Shown here piece by piece: positions 50,001 through 60,113 of a stretch of DNA of 64,000 nt. The notes beneath the pieces are model-generated. The model searched no databases, was not told where the DNA came from, and worked only from the letters and a program-made list of their open reading frames with translations. This stretch comes from Olleya sediminilitoris. Lineage in GTDB: Bacteria; Bacteroidota; Bacteroidia; Flavobacteriales; Flavobacteriaceae. How positions within the stretch are numbered: the first letter of the stretch is position 1; each line of letters starts with the position of its first letter. The stretch lies in the NCBI RefSeq assembly GCF_016785945.1, contig NZ_JAEMEF010000002.1:62001-126000 (forward strand). Direction: 5' to 3'. Made by a program: the position numbers and the translations under genes.

Positions 50001-51902
50001 CTATGGCAACTGAGATAATTTATACCTACCATGCAACAATTCTTGAATATCTTTAATAGGTTTAAAACAACCCTTAAGTTTAAGTTTATTGTTTTTACTT
50101 AGGTTTTTGACATCAACAAACTGTCCAGAATCGTTGTGTTTTAACCCTTGTTTGGTCCTAAAACGCAATAAAATTCTAAAGGCATTAATACAAGAATTGT
50201 ATAAAGCTTTATGCTGAGGTTCTAGTTCAGATAGTTTTTTAAACCTTGCAATAGTACTATTAATATCCTTTACGTGATGTGATAAAAGTAACACTCTAGC
50301 TGCATCTACAAGAGGCATTATGGCTCTAGATTTAATATCGAATTGGTTTTTATGTTCTCCAGAAATTTCAACCAAAAACGTTTTAAAAAAGCTTAAAGGT
50401 GCAGGTTTTTTTATGGCATTACGACCCATATAAGTTAAAAATATCGGATTTGTTTCTAGGGTTTCAAACACGTAATCAGACATGCTGCTTACTAAATTCT
50501 GATTTCCATAAACATAATTATAATCAAAAAAGATATTAAATAATGCCATTTTATCCTGGTCCGCATGGGTAATCCAATTGCTAAATTGTGCTTGCCAATC
50601 AGAAACGGTTAAACACCATTTTGGGTTGCTAGCCATCATGTTTGCAGGACATAACTTAAAACCAACAATAGCTAGTTTTTGGTTTACAGCTTCGGCTAAT
50701 TTTAAAAAATAAGTTTTGGTTTTGATGTCCTCGGTAGAGTCTTCATAGACTAAAGCATTATCTTGATCTGTATATAACAATTGCTCTTTTCTACCTTGAC
50801 TACCAATAGCTAACCAAGCAAAAGAAACTGGTGGTTCTTGATTAAATTCGGCAATAGACAAATCAATAATTCGTTTAGTAATAGCTTCATTTATTGCAGT
50901 TATTATTTTAGAAATAAAACCAATTGGTATACTTTGTTTTAAATATCCTTTTAATAAATCTTGAGCTTTAGCACGAATGTATTTTAAACTTTCGGCAGAA
51001 TTAGCACGTTTGATATCCTTTATTAAAACCGAAGGATTATTACCATTAACTACAATAATATCTTGCTGAGATAGTATACCAATTAATTCTGAGTTTGGTG
51101 TACCATCTTTAGTAATACATAAGTAAGTTAAATCGTTTTTTAATAAACCTATTTGTGCTTCTGCAACAGAGATGTTTTTTGGAAAAGTAAAAACAGGAGC
51201 ATACATAATAGTCTCTACAGGCTCTGTAATAGCATGAATACCTGTTGCTACTTTATGTCTTAAGTCTTTATCTGTAATAATTCCTATAGGCTTTTTATTA
51301 TCTGTAATAACTATAGATCCTACTTTATTTTGACTCATGATAATGGCAGCTTCTTTAATACTTGTGCCAGGTTCGCAAACTGAAGGATTTGTAGAGTATT
51401 TAGCCGATTGGATTTCGGTAAAATTTGAAGTTTCAGGTTTTAATATTCCAATATTTGCAAATAAAGTACCTTTATCCTCATCACTATAAGGGTTACGAGT
51501 ATTGGTTGCAAAACTGGCTATTAAAAACTGATTCGCTTTAGGATTATTTATTATAATGTCTTCTAATAATTTAGAAGGAATACTATACAAAATACTATCT
51601 TCAATAGCTTTAGCATCTAACAAGTATTGATCTTTACGGATTAATGCTCGTAGTCCAAAAACATCTCCAGTATCACATTTGTCAACCAAATCTGATTGTC
51701 TAAACACGCCAATTGCACCATCCTTAACCACGTAAAAATAATCGTGTAAAGGTTCATTTTGTTTAAAAATAAAATTATCTTTTTCTAAATATAATACTTT
51801 AACTTCTTGAGCAATAGTCTGTAATTGCTCGTCTGTTAAAGCATCAAAAGGAGGAAAGCTTTTTAAAAAGTGTAGTATTAATTGGGCATTGGTTTGTTTC
51901 AT
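50001..51902 (-). CDS. cNMP-binding/CBS/DUF294 nucleotidyltransferase-like signalling protein
   Basis: This 633-residue protein has a cNMP-binding domain (about 15-125: FIFKQNEPLHDYFYVVKDGA), then two CBS domains (about 165-290: IKEAAIIMSQNKVGSIVITD). A DUF294 nucleotidyltransferase-like core follows with WLAIGSQGRKEQLLYTDQDN, where the GS..R.E...TD.D pattern is intact. DUF294_C covers the end. Similar proteins in other bacteria are linked to acetate and central-carbon regulation, but the role is unproven. It is transcribed alone. Confidence 0.92.
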   Translation of the reverse strand: MKQTNAQLILHFLKSFPPFDALTDEQLQTIAQEVKVLYLEKDNFIFKQNEPLHDYFYVVKDGAIGVFRQSDLVDKCDTGDVFGLRALIRKDQYLLDAKAIEDSILYSIPSKLLEDIIINNPKANQFLIASFATNTRNPYSDEDKGTLFANIGILKPETSNFTEIQSAKYSTNPSVCEPGTSIKEAAIIMSQNKVGSIVITDNKKPIGIITDKDLRHKVATGIHAITEPVETIMYAPVFTFPKNISVAEAQIGLLKNDLTYLCITKDGTPNSELIGILSQQDIIVVNGNNPSVLIKDIKRANSAESLKYIRAKAQDLLKGYLKQSIPIGFISKIITAINEAITKRIIDLSIAEFNQEPPVSFAWLAIGSQGRKEQLLYTDQDNALVYEDSTEDIKTKTYFLKLAEAVNQKLAIVGFKLCPANMMASNPKWCLTVSDWQAQFSNWITHADQDKMALFNIFFDYNYVYGNQNLVSSMSDYVFETLETNPIFLTYMGRNAIKKPAPLSFFKTFLVEISGEHKNQFDIKSRAIMPLVDAARVLLLSHHVKDINSTIARFKKLSELEPQHKALYNSCINAFRILLRFRTKQGLKHNDSGQFVDVKNLSKNNKLKLKGCFKPIKDIQELLHGRYKLSQLP

Positions 51903-52055
51903 AGCACTAAATTATTGAAATGAAATTGAAATGACTTCATTTTTATAAATTTCTTAATAAATAGTTATGGTTTCTATTTAACTTTTCGGTAAAGTATAAA
52001 TAACCATTAGGCAACTTTGTAATGTTTAAAATTCACGGAATTTGCAAAAAAAACA

Positions 52056-52688
52056 ATGGAGTTATTTTTAGTCGCTTTTGGCGCATTATTTTCGATTATG
52101 AATCCCTTAGGAACCGTTCCTGTTTTTGTTGCATTAACACAAGAGCACACTAAAAAAGAACGCGCTTTAACAGCATTTTGGACAGCCATAGATGTGCTTG
52201 TTATTTTGATGTTATCGTTTTTTGCAGGTAAATACATTTTATCTTTTTTTGGTATTAGTTTAAATGCTTTGAAAATTGCAGGAGGTATGATTATTACGTC
52301 TTCAGGTTTTGCTTTGTTAACTGGTAAGTTTAGAGAACATAAAGGTATGAAGCGTCAAAAAGTACAAGACGATATTCATTCTAGAGAAGGTATTAGTTTG
52401 ACACCTTTGGCAATACCAATGTTAGCAGGACCAGGTACTATATCTTTATTAATAACCTATAATCAAGAATTTGTTTTAACCAGCCAAATTTTAACTATTG
52501 TTGGATCAATATTATTAGCAGCAGTTGCAATTTATATTATTTTAAAAAGTGCACATTTTATAGTTAAGTTTTTAGGTGCTTCTGGTATTAATGCTTTATC
52601 AAGAATTATTGGTTTTATAGTTATAGCAATAGGTGTGGAGTATATTATATCTTCAGTAGTTGATATTTTGACAAATATTGATTTTTAG
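52056..52688 (+). CDS. MarC family membrane protein (NAAT family)
   Basis: This 210-residue protein has six hydrophobic helices. It begins MELFLVAFGALFSIMNPLGT and contains TPLAIPMLAGPGTISLLITY, both MarC signatures. The family is named after the mar locus, but a drug-efflux role was not confirmed; some relatives move amino acids. It is convergent with the Bcr/CflA gene with only four bases between the stop codons. Confidence 0.92.
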   Translation: MELFLVAFGALFSIMNPLGTVPVFVALTQEHTKKERALTAFWTAIDVLVILMLSFFAGKYILSFFGISLNALKIAGGMIITSSGFALLTGKFREHKGMKRQKVQDDIHSREGISLTPLAIPMLAGPGTISLLITYNQEFVLTSQILTIVGSILLAAVAIYIILKSAHFIVKFLGASGINALSRIIGFIVIAIGVEYIISSVVDILTNIDF

Positions 52689-52692
52689 TCCA

Positions 52693-53904
52693 TTACGCTA
52701 ATATTTTTTTCTTTTTAGTCATTTTTACATAAGTAAAAATCAAAAAAGAGAGTGTCCCAAAAACAGTAAAACCTATAAATAAAGGTAATGCTGTTTTATG
52801 AACAAAACTACCAATGTAATTAGCAATTGGTACAGCCATTATTGTGGATATAAAACCTGTAAGTGCAGCTCCAATACCTGCTATATGACCAATAGGTTCC
52901 ATCGCTATGGCTCTTAAATTTCCAAAAATAAAGCCAATAGTAAAAAACTGAATAGCCATAAAAAATAAAATAACTACTAAAGAAGGATTGCTAGTTGCAT
53001 TCCAAAATAACAGAACATAAAGAAATGCATTTAGACTAAAGGTAATAATAGCAATGTAAGATAAACGCCACATTCCTAGTCGCATTACAAAGCTTCCGTT
53101 TAAAAAAGTAGATAAACCAACACCAGCAGCTAAACCAGCAAAAATATATGGAAACTCTTCAATCAAGCCATATTGGTTTTCAAAAATAACTTGTGAAGCA
53201 CTTAAATATACTATAAAAGCTCCAGAAATAAATCCAGATATAATTGTAAAAGCAATAGTTTCTTTGTGCTTAATAAGTTCTTTTATACCATCAATAAAAA
53301 CATGTTTACTAAATTTAATTTTATATTCAGGTTTAAGGGTTTCTGGTTGTCTTTTCCAAAACCAAATACTGACAAGTATAGCCATTATTAATTGTACATA
53401 AAAGATACCTGACCAATGGTAATGGTTTAAAATAAATTTACCCATTACAGGAGCAATAACAGGAACTAATATGAAAAATGTGGTTACAAAAGACATGATT
53501 TTAGCCATGTAATCTCCTTTATACATGTCTCTAATTACAGCAATAGCAATGGTACGTGGAGCAGCTAAACCAATACCTTGAAGTATACGTCCTAAAACCA
53601 TAATTGCTAAGCTACCAGATAATACGCAAATGATGCTACCTATAGCAAACACTAAAAATCCAATGTATACAATAGGTTTGCGTCCAAAACTATCTGATAA
53701 AGGACCAAATAATAATTGCCCAAAACCTAAACCTAAAAAAATCATTGTGATTAACAATTGGTTGTTATTAGTATCTAAACTGTTTATTGATACGCCAATA
53801 TGTGTCATAGCTGGTAAAATAGCGTCTATTGCTAAAGCTACAATGGACATTAATGAAGCCATTAAAGCAATAAATTCTAATCTTACAGTTTGGTTTTCTT
53901 GCAT
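52693..53904 (-). CDS. Bcr/CflA family multidrug efflux MFS transporter
   Basis: This 403-residue transporter has twelve helices. It carries DAILPAMTHIG in the first helix and GPLSDSFGRKPIVYIGFLVF, the MFS motif A as found in Bcr/CflA. LGRILQGIGLAAPRTIAIAV also fits. It probably exports drugs such as bicyclomycin or sulfonamides by proton antiport. Transcribed alone. Confidence 0.93.
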   Translation of the reverse strand: MQENQTVRLEFIALMASLMSIVALAIDAILPAMTHIGVSINSLDTNNNQLLITMIFLGLGFGQLLFGPLSDSFGRKPIVYIGFLVFAIGSIICVLSGSLAIMVLGRILQGIGLAAPRTIAIAVIRDMYKGDYMAKIMSFVTTFFILVPVIAPVMGKFILNHYHWSGIFYVQLIMAILVSIWFWKRQPETLKPEYKIKFSKHVFIDGIKELIKHKETIAFTIISGFISGAFIVYLSASQVIFENQYGLIEEFPYIFAGLAAGVGLSTFLNGSFVMRLGMWRLSYIAIITFSLNAFLYVLLFWNATSNPSLVVILFFMAIQFFTIGFIFGNLRAIAMEPIGHIAGIGAALTGFISTIMAVPIANYIGSFVHKTALPLFIGFTVFGTLSFLIFTYVKMTKKKKILA

Positions 53905-53990
53905 TCTGCAAAAATAGTGTAAATTTAAGTTTTGATTAGTTTTATACTTGTAAAATAGATGTTAAATTAAAGTGTTTATTAAATGTTTAA

Positions 53991-54028
53991 ACAAAAAAAA
54001 GAGCCTTTTTTAAGGCTCTTTTTTTATG
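53991..54028. terminator. Rho-independent terminator
   Basis: AAAAAAGAGCCTT-ttt-AAGGCTCTTTTTT is a symmetric hairpin with A and T runs, just after the end of the carboxylase operon on the minus strand. Confidence 0.88.
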
Positions 54029-54039
54029 TTTTTTTGCTT

Positions 54040-55581
54040 TTATAATGGAATATTACCATGCTTTCGGTTTGGTAATACTTCTTCTTTATGTTCAAGCATT
54101 GTAAACGCTTTAATTAATTTACGTCTCGTATTTTCAGGCAGGATAACTTCATCTATAAAACCACGTTCTGCAGCTTTATAAGGGTTAGCAAACAAGTCTG
54201 CATATTCAGCTTCTTTTTCTAGTAATTTATCCTCAGGATTATCGGCTGCTTGTATTTCTTTTCTAAAAATAATTTCACTAGCACCTTTAGCTCCCATTAC
54301 CGCAATTTCAGCACTTGGCCAAGCATAATTAAGATCTGCTCCAATGTGTTTAGAGTTCATGACATCATAAGCTCCACCATAAGCTTTACGTGTAATAACG
54401 GTAACTTTTGGGACAGTAGCTTCACTTAATGCATATAATAATTTTGCACCATGGACAATAATTCCGTTCCATTCTTGATCTGTTCCAGGTAAAAAACCAG
54501 GGACATCAACTAATACTAAAAGGGGAATATTAAAGGCGTCACAAAAACGTGTAAAACGTGCTGCTTTACGTGAGCTGTTAACATCTAAAACTCCTGCTAA
54601 AAACAAAGGTTGGTTAGCAACTATACCAACACTTTTACCACCAATTCTTGCAAATCCTACAATAATATTTTCGGCAAAGTCTTTATGTATTTCAAAAAAG
54701 CTATCCTCATCTATTAAACCTTTTATAACATTATGCATGTCGTATGGTTTATTAGCATTGTCAGGTATGATTGATTTTAGTTCATCTCTAACTTCTTCGC
54801 CTAAAGTGTAAGGTAAATCTTTTGGTTTTTCAAGGTTGCTTTGTGGTAAGTAACTTAAAAGACGCTTAACATCTTCAAGACAATCTATATCATTAGATGA
54901 AGTGACATGAGCAACTCCAGATTTAGTCGAGTGTGTACTTGCACCTCCTAATTCTTCGCTTGTTACAGCTTCATTAGTTACTGTTTTTACTACGTTTGGA
55001 CCAGTTACAAACATGTAACTGGTATTTTCCACCATCATAGTGAAATCTGTCATTGCAGGACTGTAAACAGCACCTCCAGCACATGGACCCATAATTGCTG
55101 AAATTTGAGGAATTACTCCTGATGCTTTTACATTACGATGAAAAATATCTGCATAACCACCTAAAGATCTTACACCTTCTTGGATACGTGCTCCACCAGA
55201 GTCATTTAATCCAATTAATGGAGCGCCAACTTTTAAAGACAAGTCCATTATTTTACAGATTTTTTCGGCATGTGTTTCTGATAATGCACCACCAAAAACG
55301 GTAAAGTCTTGTGCAAAAACATAGACTAAACGTCCATTAATAGTACCATAACCAGTAATTACACCATCACCATAAAATTTTTGATCTTGCATACCAAAGT
55401 CTACGGTTCTGTGTGTTACTAAAGCACCAATCTCTTCAAAAGACCCTTCATCCATTAAATAGGTGACACGCTCTCTTGCTGTTAATTTTTTCTTTTGGTG
55501 TTGTTTATCTATTCTAGCTTGTCCTCCTCCTAATTTGGATAGTTCTAGTTTTTCGTTTAAAGTTTTTATTTTGGATTCCAT
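54040..55581 (-). CDS. Acyl-CoA carboxylase subunit beta (carboxyltransferase; propionyl-CoA carboxylase type)
   Basis: This 513-residue carboxyltransferase has [37 protein letters not shown], and the C-terminal domain [20 protein letters not shown] and [18 protein letters not shown]. The length and motifs fit PccB-type enzymes. It transfers CO2 from biotin to propionyl-CoA or acetyl-CoA. It is the last of three genes: biotin carrier, biotin carboxylase, carboxyltransferase. It is 60 bases from the biotin carboxylase gene. Confidence 0.93.
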   Translation of the reverse strand: MESKIKTLNEKLELSKLGGGQARIDKQHQKKKLTARERVTYLMDEGSFEEIGALVTHRTVDFGMQDQKFYGDGVITGYGTINGRLVYVFAQDFTVFGGALSETHAEKICKIMDLSLKVGAPLIGLNDSGGARIQEGVRSLGGYADIFHRNVKASGVIPQISAIMGPCAGGAVYSPAMTDFTMMVENTSYMFVTGPNVVKTVTNEAVTSEELGGASTHSTKSGVAHVTSSNDIDCLEDVKRLLSYLPQSNLEKPKDLPYTLGEEVRDELKSIIPDNANKPYDMHNVIKGLIDEDSFFEIHKDFAENIIVGFARIGGKSVGIVANQPLFLAGVLDVNSSRKAARFTRFCDAFNIPLLVLVDVPGFLPGTDQEWNGIIVHGAKLLYALSEATVPKVTVITRKAYGGAYDVMNSKHIGADLNYAWPSAEIAVMGAKGASEIIFRKEIQAADNPEDKLLEKEAEYADLFANPYKAAERGFIDEVILPENTRRKLIKAFTMLEHKEEVLPNRKHGNIPL

Positions 55582-55641
55582 AAGGTTTCAATTAATAAAC
55601 ATTAACATTATTAATCTTTTACTATCATTAAATAGTTAAGA

Positions 55642-57084
55642 TTAGTAGTTAGGTAGTCTAAGTTGTTTTTGATCTTCTAAATATTGTTTAACAGCTATCA
55701 TTGCAGCAATTTTAGCTTCTGCTTCTGAGGCTTCATGTAAAGCTTCAGGTGAGTAATGTTTTTTAACAAAATGAGTATCAAAATTTCCAGATTTAAAAGC
55801 CTCATGATTACAAACAAATGTACCAAAAGGTAAAGTGGTTTTAATCCCTTCAACTTGATAATCTGCAATAGCTTTAATCATAAGTTGTATGGCTTCTTCA
55901 CGAGTTTTTCCGTAGGTAATTAATTTAGCCAACATTGGATCATAATAGATAGGGACATCCATACCTTGCTTAAAACCATTGTCTACCCTTATGCCTTTAC
56001 CAACAGGAAGTTTATAAACATCTAAATGACCAACACTTGGTAAAAAGTCGTTTAAAGGGTCTTCTGCATACACACGTAACTCTAAAGCGTGTCCATTAAT
56101 TTTTAAATCTTCTTGTTTGATATTTAATGCCTCACCACGAGCTACTTTTATTTGCAATTCTACTAAGTCAACACTAGCAATAATTTCTGACACAGGATGC
56201 TCAACTTGTAGTCTTGTATTCATTTCTAAAAAATAGAAGTTTTTATTTTCGTCTAATAAAAACTCGACCGTACCTGCACCAACATAATCACAAGCTTTAG
56301 CAACTTTTATAGCAGCTTGTCCCATTTCTTCTCTTAATTCAGGGGTTAAAACAACACTTGGCGCTTCTTCTACAACTTTTTGATGACGACGTTGAATACT
56401 ACATTCGCGTTCAAAAAGATGAATAACATTACCATGTGTATCTGCCATAACCTGAATTTCGATATGACGAGGAGATCCAACGTATTTTTCAATAAAAACC
56501 GAACCATCACCAAAAGCATTAACAGCTTCACTAATTGCACGATTCATTTGAGATTCAAACTCTGATTCTTTTTCAACAACACGCATTCCTTTTCCACCAC
56601 CTCCAGCAGACGCTTTTATAAGAATAGGAAACCCTATGGTTTTAGCTATTTTTTTTGCTTCAGGAATATCTGTTATGGCTTGGTCTGTTCCAGGAACCAT
56701 AGGTATATCATAGGCTTTTACAGCTTCTTTTGCTGCTAACTTGCTTCCCATAACTTTTATGGCATGAGATTTAGGACCTATAAATTGGATGTTGTTTTTT
56801 TCGCAAAGTTCTGCGAAATCTGCATTTTCACTTAAAAAACCATAACCAGGATGTATACCATCTACATTTAAGTTTTTAGCGACTTCAATAATTTTATCAC
56901 CTAATAAATAGGATTGATTAGAAGGTGCCTCTCCAATTAAAACAGCTTCATCAGCAAAAGTAACGTGAGGAGCATGTCTGTCTGCAGTCGAGTAAACAGC
57001 TACAGTTTTTATACCCATTTTTTTGGCTGTACTCATGACTCTTATTGCAATTTCGCCTCTATTAGCGACTAGTATCTTTTTCAT
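55642..57084 (-). CDS. Biotin carboxylase subunit of the acyl-CoA carboxylase
   Basis: From the ATG at 57084 the protein has 480 residues (MKKILVANRGEIAIRVMSTA). An ATG 15 bases upstream would overlap the biotin-carrier gene, so the later start is preferred; it leaves one base between the genes. ATP-grasp motifs are KASAGGGGKGMRVVEKESEF and FLEMNTRLQVEHPVSE. There is no C-terminal biotin domain, because that is a separate gene here. It carboxylates biotin using ATP and bicarbonate. Confidence 0.94.
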   Translation of the reverse strand: MKKILVANRGEIAIRVMSTAKKMGIKTVAVYSTADRHAPHVTFADEAVLIGEAPSNQSYLLGDKIIEVAKNLNVDGIHPGYGFLSENADFAELCEKNNIQFIGPKSHAIKVMGSKLAAKEAVKAYDIPMVPGTDQAITDIPEAKKIAKTIGFPILIKASAGGGGKGMRVVEKESEFESQMNRAISEAVNAFGDGSVFIEKYVGSPRHIEIQVMADTHGNVIHLFERECSIQRRHQKVVEEAPSVVLTPELREEMGQAAIKVAKACDYVGAGTVEFLLDENKNFYFLEMNTRLQVEHPVSEIIASVDLVELQIKVARGEALNIKQEDLKINGHALELRVYAEDPLNDFLPSVGHLDVYKLPVGKGIRVDNGFKQGMDVPIYYDPMLAKLITYGKTREEAIQLMIKAIADYQVEGIKTTLPFGTFVCNHEAFKSGNFDTHFVKKHYSPEALHEASEAEAKIAAMIAVKQYLEDQKQLRLPNY

Positions 57085-57085
57085 G

Positions 57086-57571
57086 TTATTCAAATTCAAT
57101 TAACAATTCACCTTTATCAACAGTGTTTCCTTTTGTACCAGAAACAGACTTTATAACTCCATCTCTGGGAGATACAATACTGTTTTCCATTTTCATAGCT
57201 TCTAAAATAAGTAAAGGTGTATCTACAGTAACTTGATCTCCAGCTTTAACCATTATATCCAAAATTAATCCTGGCATTGGTGCTTTAATGTCATTAACCA
57301 TTTTTGAAGCACCAACTTCAAACCCTAAAGATTTGATTAAGGCATCTAAATCGTCTTCAATCTTGACAGTATAACTGTTGTTATTGACTTTAATAGTATA
57401 GGTTTTAGTATTAAAATTACTGTCTATAATTTGTATATTAGATGGTTTACTTTGTTCTAAAAGATGAAATAATTGAGGTTTAGTTTCAATTACATCAAGG
57501 TTTTTAGCAGATTCTGAATCAATAGTAAATTGAAGCGAATCATTAACTTTTGTGTTAAATTTTTGATTCAT
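57086..57571 (-). CDS. Biotin carboxyl carrier protein of the acyl-CoA carboxylase
   Basis: This 161-residue protein has a C-terminal biotinyl domain: IKAPMPGLILDIMVKAGDQV, then LLILEAMKMENSI with biotinylated Lys127. The N-terminal 85 residues contain a small beta domain, the PCC alpha 'BT'-like linker by position. It is the first gene of the operon. The three-gene split (carrier, carboxylase, transferase) is common in Bacteroidota. Confidence 0.92.
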   Translation of the reverse strand: MNQKFNTKVNDSLQFTIDSESAKNLDVIETKPQLFHLLEQSKPSNIQIIDSNFNTKTYTIKVNNNSYTVKIEDDLDALIKSLGFEVGASKMVNDIKAPMPGLILDIMVKAGDQVTVDTPLLILEAMKMENSIVSPRDGVIKSVSGTKGNTVDKGELLIEFE

Positions 57572-57637
57572 TAAAAGATGATGTTTAAAGGTATAAAGAT
57601 AAACAACTATAACGTTTTAGTAAAATAGTTTTATCAT

Positions 57638-58315
57638 TTATTCTGTTTTAAAGACAGAGTTGTTTTGATGATATTTTATAGCTTTTTTAGATAAGAATAT
57701 TCCAATACCCAAGGATATAAAAGCACCAACCCAAATACCAGGAACAAAGTCTATAAATAGAAAAAAGTCATAAGCACCATGAAATAGTATTGCAAAGCAT
57801 AAACCGACTAGATTTAAATATAATTTATTGGGCGCAAACTTGGCTTTTCCCATAAAATAACCCATTAAAATCCCAAAAGTAGCATGAGCAGGTACAGCTG
57901 TAAATGCTCTAGCTAGAGCAGTAGCAGGACCGCTTTGTAATACATACATTAGGTTTTCGGTAGCTGCAAAACCCATCGATACCATTACCGCATAGATAAT
58001 TCCGTCAAAGGGTTCGTTAAATTCTTTATGACGTTGTGCATATAGAAGAACGATTAAAAATTTACTTAATTCTTCTGAAAAACCTACTACAAAAAAGGCT
58101 TGTTTAAACTGCTCCCAAATACTTAATTTATCTTGTAAAGGCACCAAAATATTAAAAACAGAGTAGAGTAGTGTTGTTATTATAATACTGACTATTGCTC
58201 CTAGTAAAAAGGAAGCAAATAGCAGTCTTTTGGGTTCTTTTTCATATTTATCTTTTAAATAAATATAAAATATGATGACAAAAATTGGCGCTAAAGCCAT
58301 TATTATTAATTGCAT
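57638..58315 (-). CDS. PrsW family intramembrane metalloprotease
   Basis: This 225-residue membrane protein has about seven hydrophobic segments. It contains the PrsW/Abi-like motifs GFSEELSKF (Glu81, Glu82), AVPAHATFGILMGYF and LFHGAYDFFLF. PrsW cleaves anti-sigma factors within the membrane in Bacillus; the target here is unknown. It is nine bases from the Nudix gene and probably in its operon. Confidence 0.9.
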   Translation of the reverse strand: MQLIIMALAPIFVIIFYIYLKDKYEKEPKRLLFASFLLGAIVSIIITTLLYSVFNILVPLQDKLSIWEQFKQAFFVVGFSEELSKFLIVLLYAQRHKEFNEPFDGIIYAVMVSMGFAATENLMYVLQSGPATALARAFTAVPAHATFGILMGYFMGKAKFAPNKLYLNLVGLCFAILFHGAYDFFLFIDFVPGIWVGAFISLGIGIFLSKKAIKYHQNNSVFKTE

Positions 58316-58324
58316 AAAACTGAG

Positions 58325-58876
58325 TTAAGGTAATTTATTAGAGATAGCTTGGATGACTTTAAGGTAATATTCCGTATTTGTGGCTACAAAATGACCATTG
58401 TTTTTACTGTTTTTTAATAAGGATTTAAATTCTGATATTGTAACTAGTTTTAAAGCTTCGACTTCTTCTGGTTGTGTTTTTAAATTAGTAATATCAACTT
58501 CTAATGGTGTTATAAAAGTATTATGAAACTCGTTATCATTAATTCCGTTTAGATAAGATTGAAAACATTCAAAAACTCCAATTTTTTCTAGTTTAGATGT
58601 TTCAATTTGCAACCCAATTTCCTCTTTAATTTCTCTAATAGCACCATTTAAAACAGTTTCTCCAGCATCAATATGTCCAGCAACGGAAACATCCCAAAGT
58701 AAAGGATAAATTATTTTTGAGGCTGCACGTTGCGCTAACAATATTTGACCATTTGTTGTATACAGCCAAATGTGTGCAGTATTATGTAAATATCCTTTAG
58801 TGTGAATAATGGATTTTAATGCTGTTTGACCAGTTGGTTTACCATTGTTGTCAACAATATCTATTAGCTCGTCCAT
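58325..58876 (-). CDS. Nudix hydrolase
   Basis: This 183-residue protein has an intact Nudix box, GHIDAGETVLNGAIREIKEE followed by IGL (GX5EX7REUXEEXGU). The start MDELIDIVDNNGKPTGQ and the HIWLYTTNGQILLAQRA strand match the subgroup related to isopentenyl-diphosphate isomerase-like Nudix proteins. The substrate is unknown. Its ATG directly abuts the stop codon of the aminotransferase gene. Confidence 0.91.
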   Translation of the reverse strand: MDELIDIVDNNGKPTGQTALKSIIHTKGYLHNTAHIWLYTTNGQILLAQRAASKIIYPLLWDVSVAGHIDAGETVLNGAIREIKEEIGLQIETSKLEKIGVFECFQSYLNGINDNEFHNTFITPLEVDITNLKTQPEEVEALKLVTISEFKSLLKNSKNNGHFVATNTEYYLKVIQAISNKLP

Positions 58877-60043
58877 TTAGTTGTGATTAATTAAAGTAGA
58901 AAAAGTAGAGATTAAAGTTTTAAAATCTTTAGCAGTATTATATACATGACAAGATAATCTAATATAATTGCCTCTGTACGAAACATAAATGTTTTGTTTC
59001 GCTAAAGCGTTTTTAACGGTATTTATGTCAAGATTTTTAGGAAGTTTTATTCCAAAAAGATGGTGTGATCGATACTCATTATTTTCAATAGTAAAGCCTA
59101 ATGCTTTTAATTGTTGTACAGCTTCAAGGGAAATGTTTTTACAATACTCTTGAATAGCTTCAGGAGTCCAGTCTAATATCTGTTGTAAAGCTGCAATTTG
59201 CATTTTGACGTTTAAAAAGGCAGCACTTTCACCAGCACAATACCTATTAGCCAAAGGTCTATATTGTTGTTTATAGTTAGTTAATTCAGAAAAATCATGA
59301 CTATCTAACCTATTTATCCAATTTTCTTCAATTGGGTTTCCGTTGTCAAACGCTTTTCCAAAATAGGCATATCCACAACCATAAGGTCCAAATAGCCATT
59401 TATAACCAGCACATATTAAAGCATCAGGTTGTAATTCTTTTACCGAAAACGGCAGAGCTCCAATACTTTGACTTCCATCTATAATAAATAAACTATTATG
59501 TTGTTTAATTTTTTGTTGTATAGATTTTAAGTCAAACAAGGTGCCATTAGACCAGTGTATGTGTCCCATGGTTACCACAGCAGTATTACTGTTTATGGCA
59601 TTAATTATGTCTAAATTCCATTGTTTACCAATGTCATTAGATTGGTTTGGAGCTTTAATAACTCTAATTTTGGCTTGATATTTATCGGCTAATTTTTTCC
59701 AGGAATAATAATTACTAGGAAATTGTTGGTCTATAATTAAAATTTCATCTGTTGGCTTTAAAACAATATTGTTAGTTACTGTAGCAATCCCATAAGAGGC
59801 AGATGGTATTAACGCAATACGATTATAATCTGAAGCTTTAATTAAATTAGCGAATAACGATTTTAGTGTTTTTACAGGTTCAAAATAATCAGACCCTGTT
59901 ATCAGGTAAGGTTTTCTTTTTTGCATTAACCCTTCTAATCCAGCTTGATGTATACTATTAAAAGCAGGAGATTGAGAAGCGATATTTAAATATGTTACGT
60001 GTTCTGGTAAATCAAATAAATGTTTTTGATGTTTTAAAGCCAT
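58877..60043 (-). CDS. Aminotransferase class V-fold PLP-dependent enzyme
   Basis: This 388-residue enzyme has the PLP lysine in CAGYKWLFGPYGCGY, the Asp contact in LFIDGSQSIGALPF and the His contact in TMGHIHWSNGTLFD. It belongs to the cysteine desulfurase/isopenicillin epimerase-like fold, without the usual IscS/SufS active-site loop being clear. The substrate is unknown. It heads a run of genes (Nudix, PrsW) with no gaps. Confidence 0.9.
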   Translation of the reverse strand: MALKHQKHLFDLPEHVTYLNIASQSPAFNSIHQAGLEGLMQKRKPYLITGSDYFEPVKTLKSLFANLIKASDYNRIALIPSASYGIATVTNNIVLKPTDEILIIDQQFPSNYYSWKKLADKYQAKIRVIKAPNQSNDIGKQWNLDIINAINSNTAVVTMGHIHWSNGTLFDLKSIQQKIKQHNSLFIIDGSQSIGALPFSVKELQPDALICAGYKWLFGPYGCGYAYFGKAFDNGNPIEENWINRLDSHDFSELTNYKQQYRPLANRYCAGESAAFLNVKMQIAALQQILDWTPEAIQEYCKNISLEAVQQLKALGFTIENNEYRSHHLFGIKLPKNLDINTVKNALAKQNIYVSYRGNYIRLSCHVYNTAKDFKTLISTFSTLINHN

Positions 60044-60055
60044 ATTTACTACTAT

Positions 60056-60086
60056 TAAAAAAGCCTCAAAATCGAGGCTTTTATGT
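60056..60086 (-). terminator. Rho-independent terminator of the M42 peptidase gene
   Basis: On the minus strand AAAGCCTC-gatttt-GAGGCTTTTTT, with T tract, lies 28 bases after the peptidase stop codon. Confidence 0.85.
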
Positions 60087-60113
60087 TTGTTTTAATGCTT
60101 TTTAATGATGCCT

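Noticed and set aside
51900..52060. Acetate-regulatory operon linking the DUF294 protein to the acs cluster
   Set aside because: The DUF294 gene is 4 kb away, on the other strand, and shares no promoter motif with the acs cluster.
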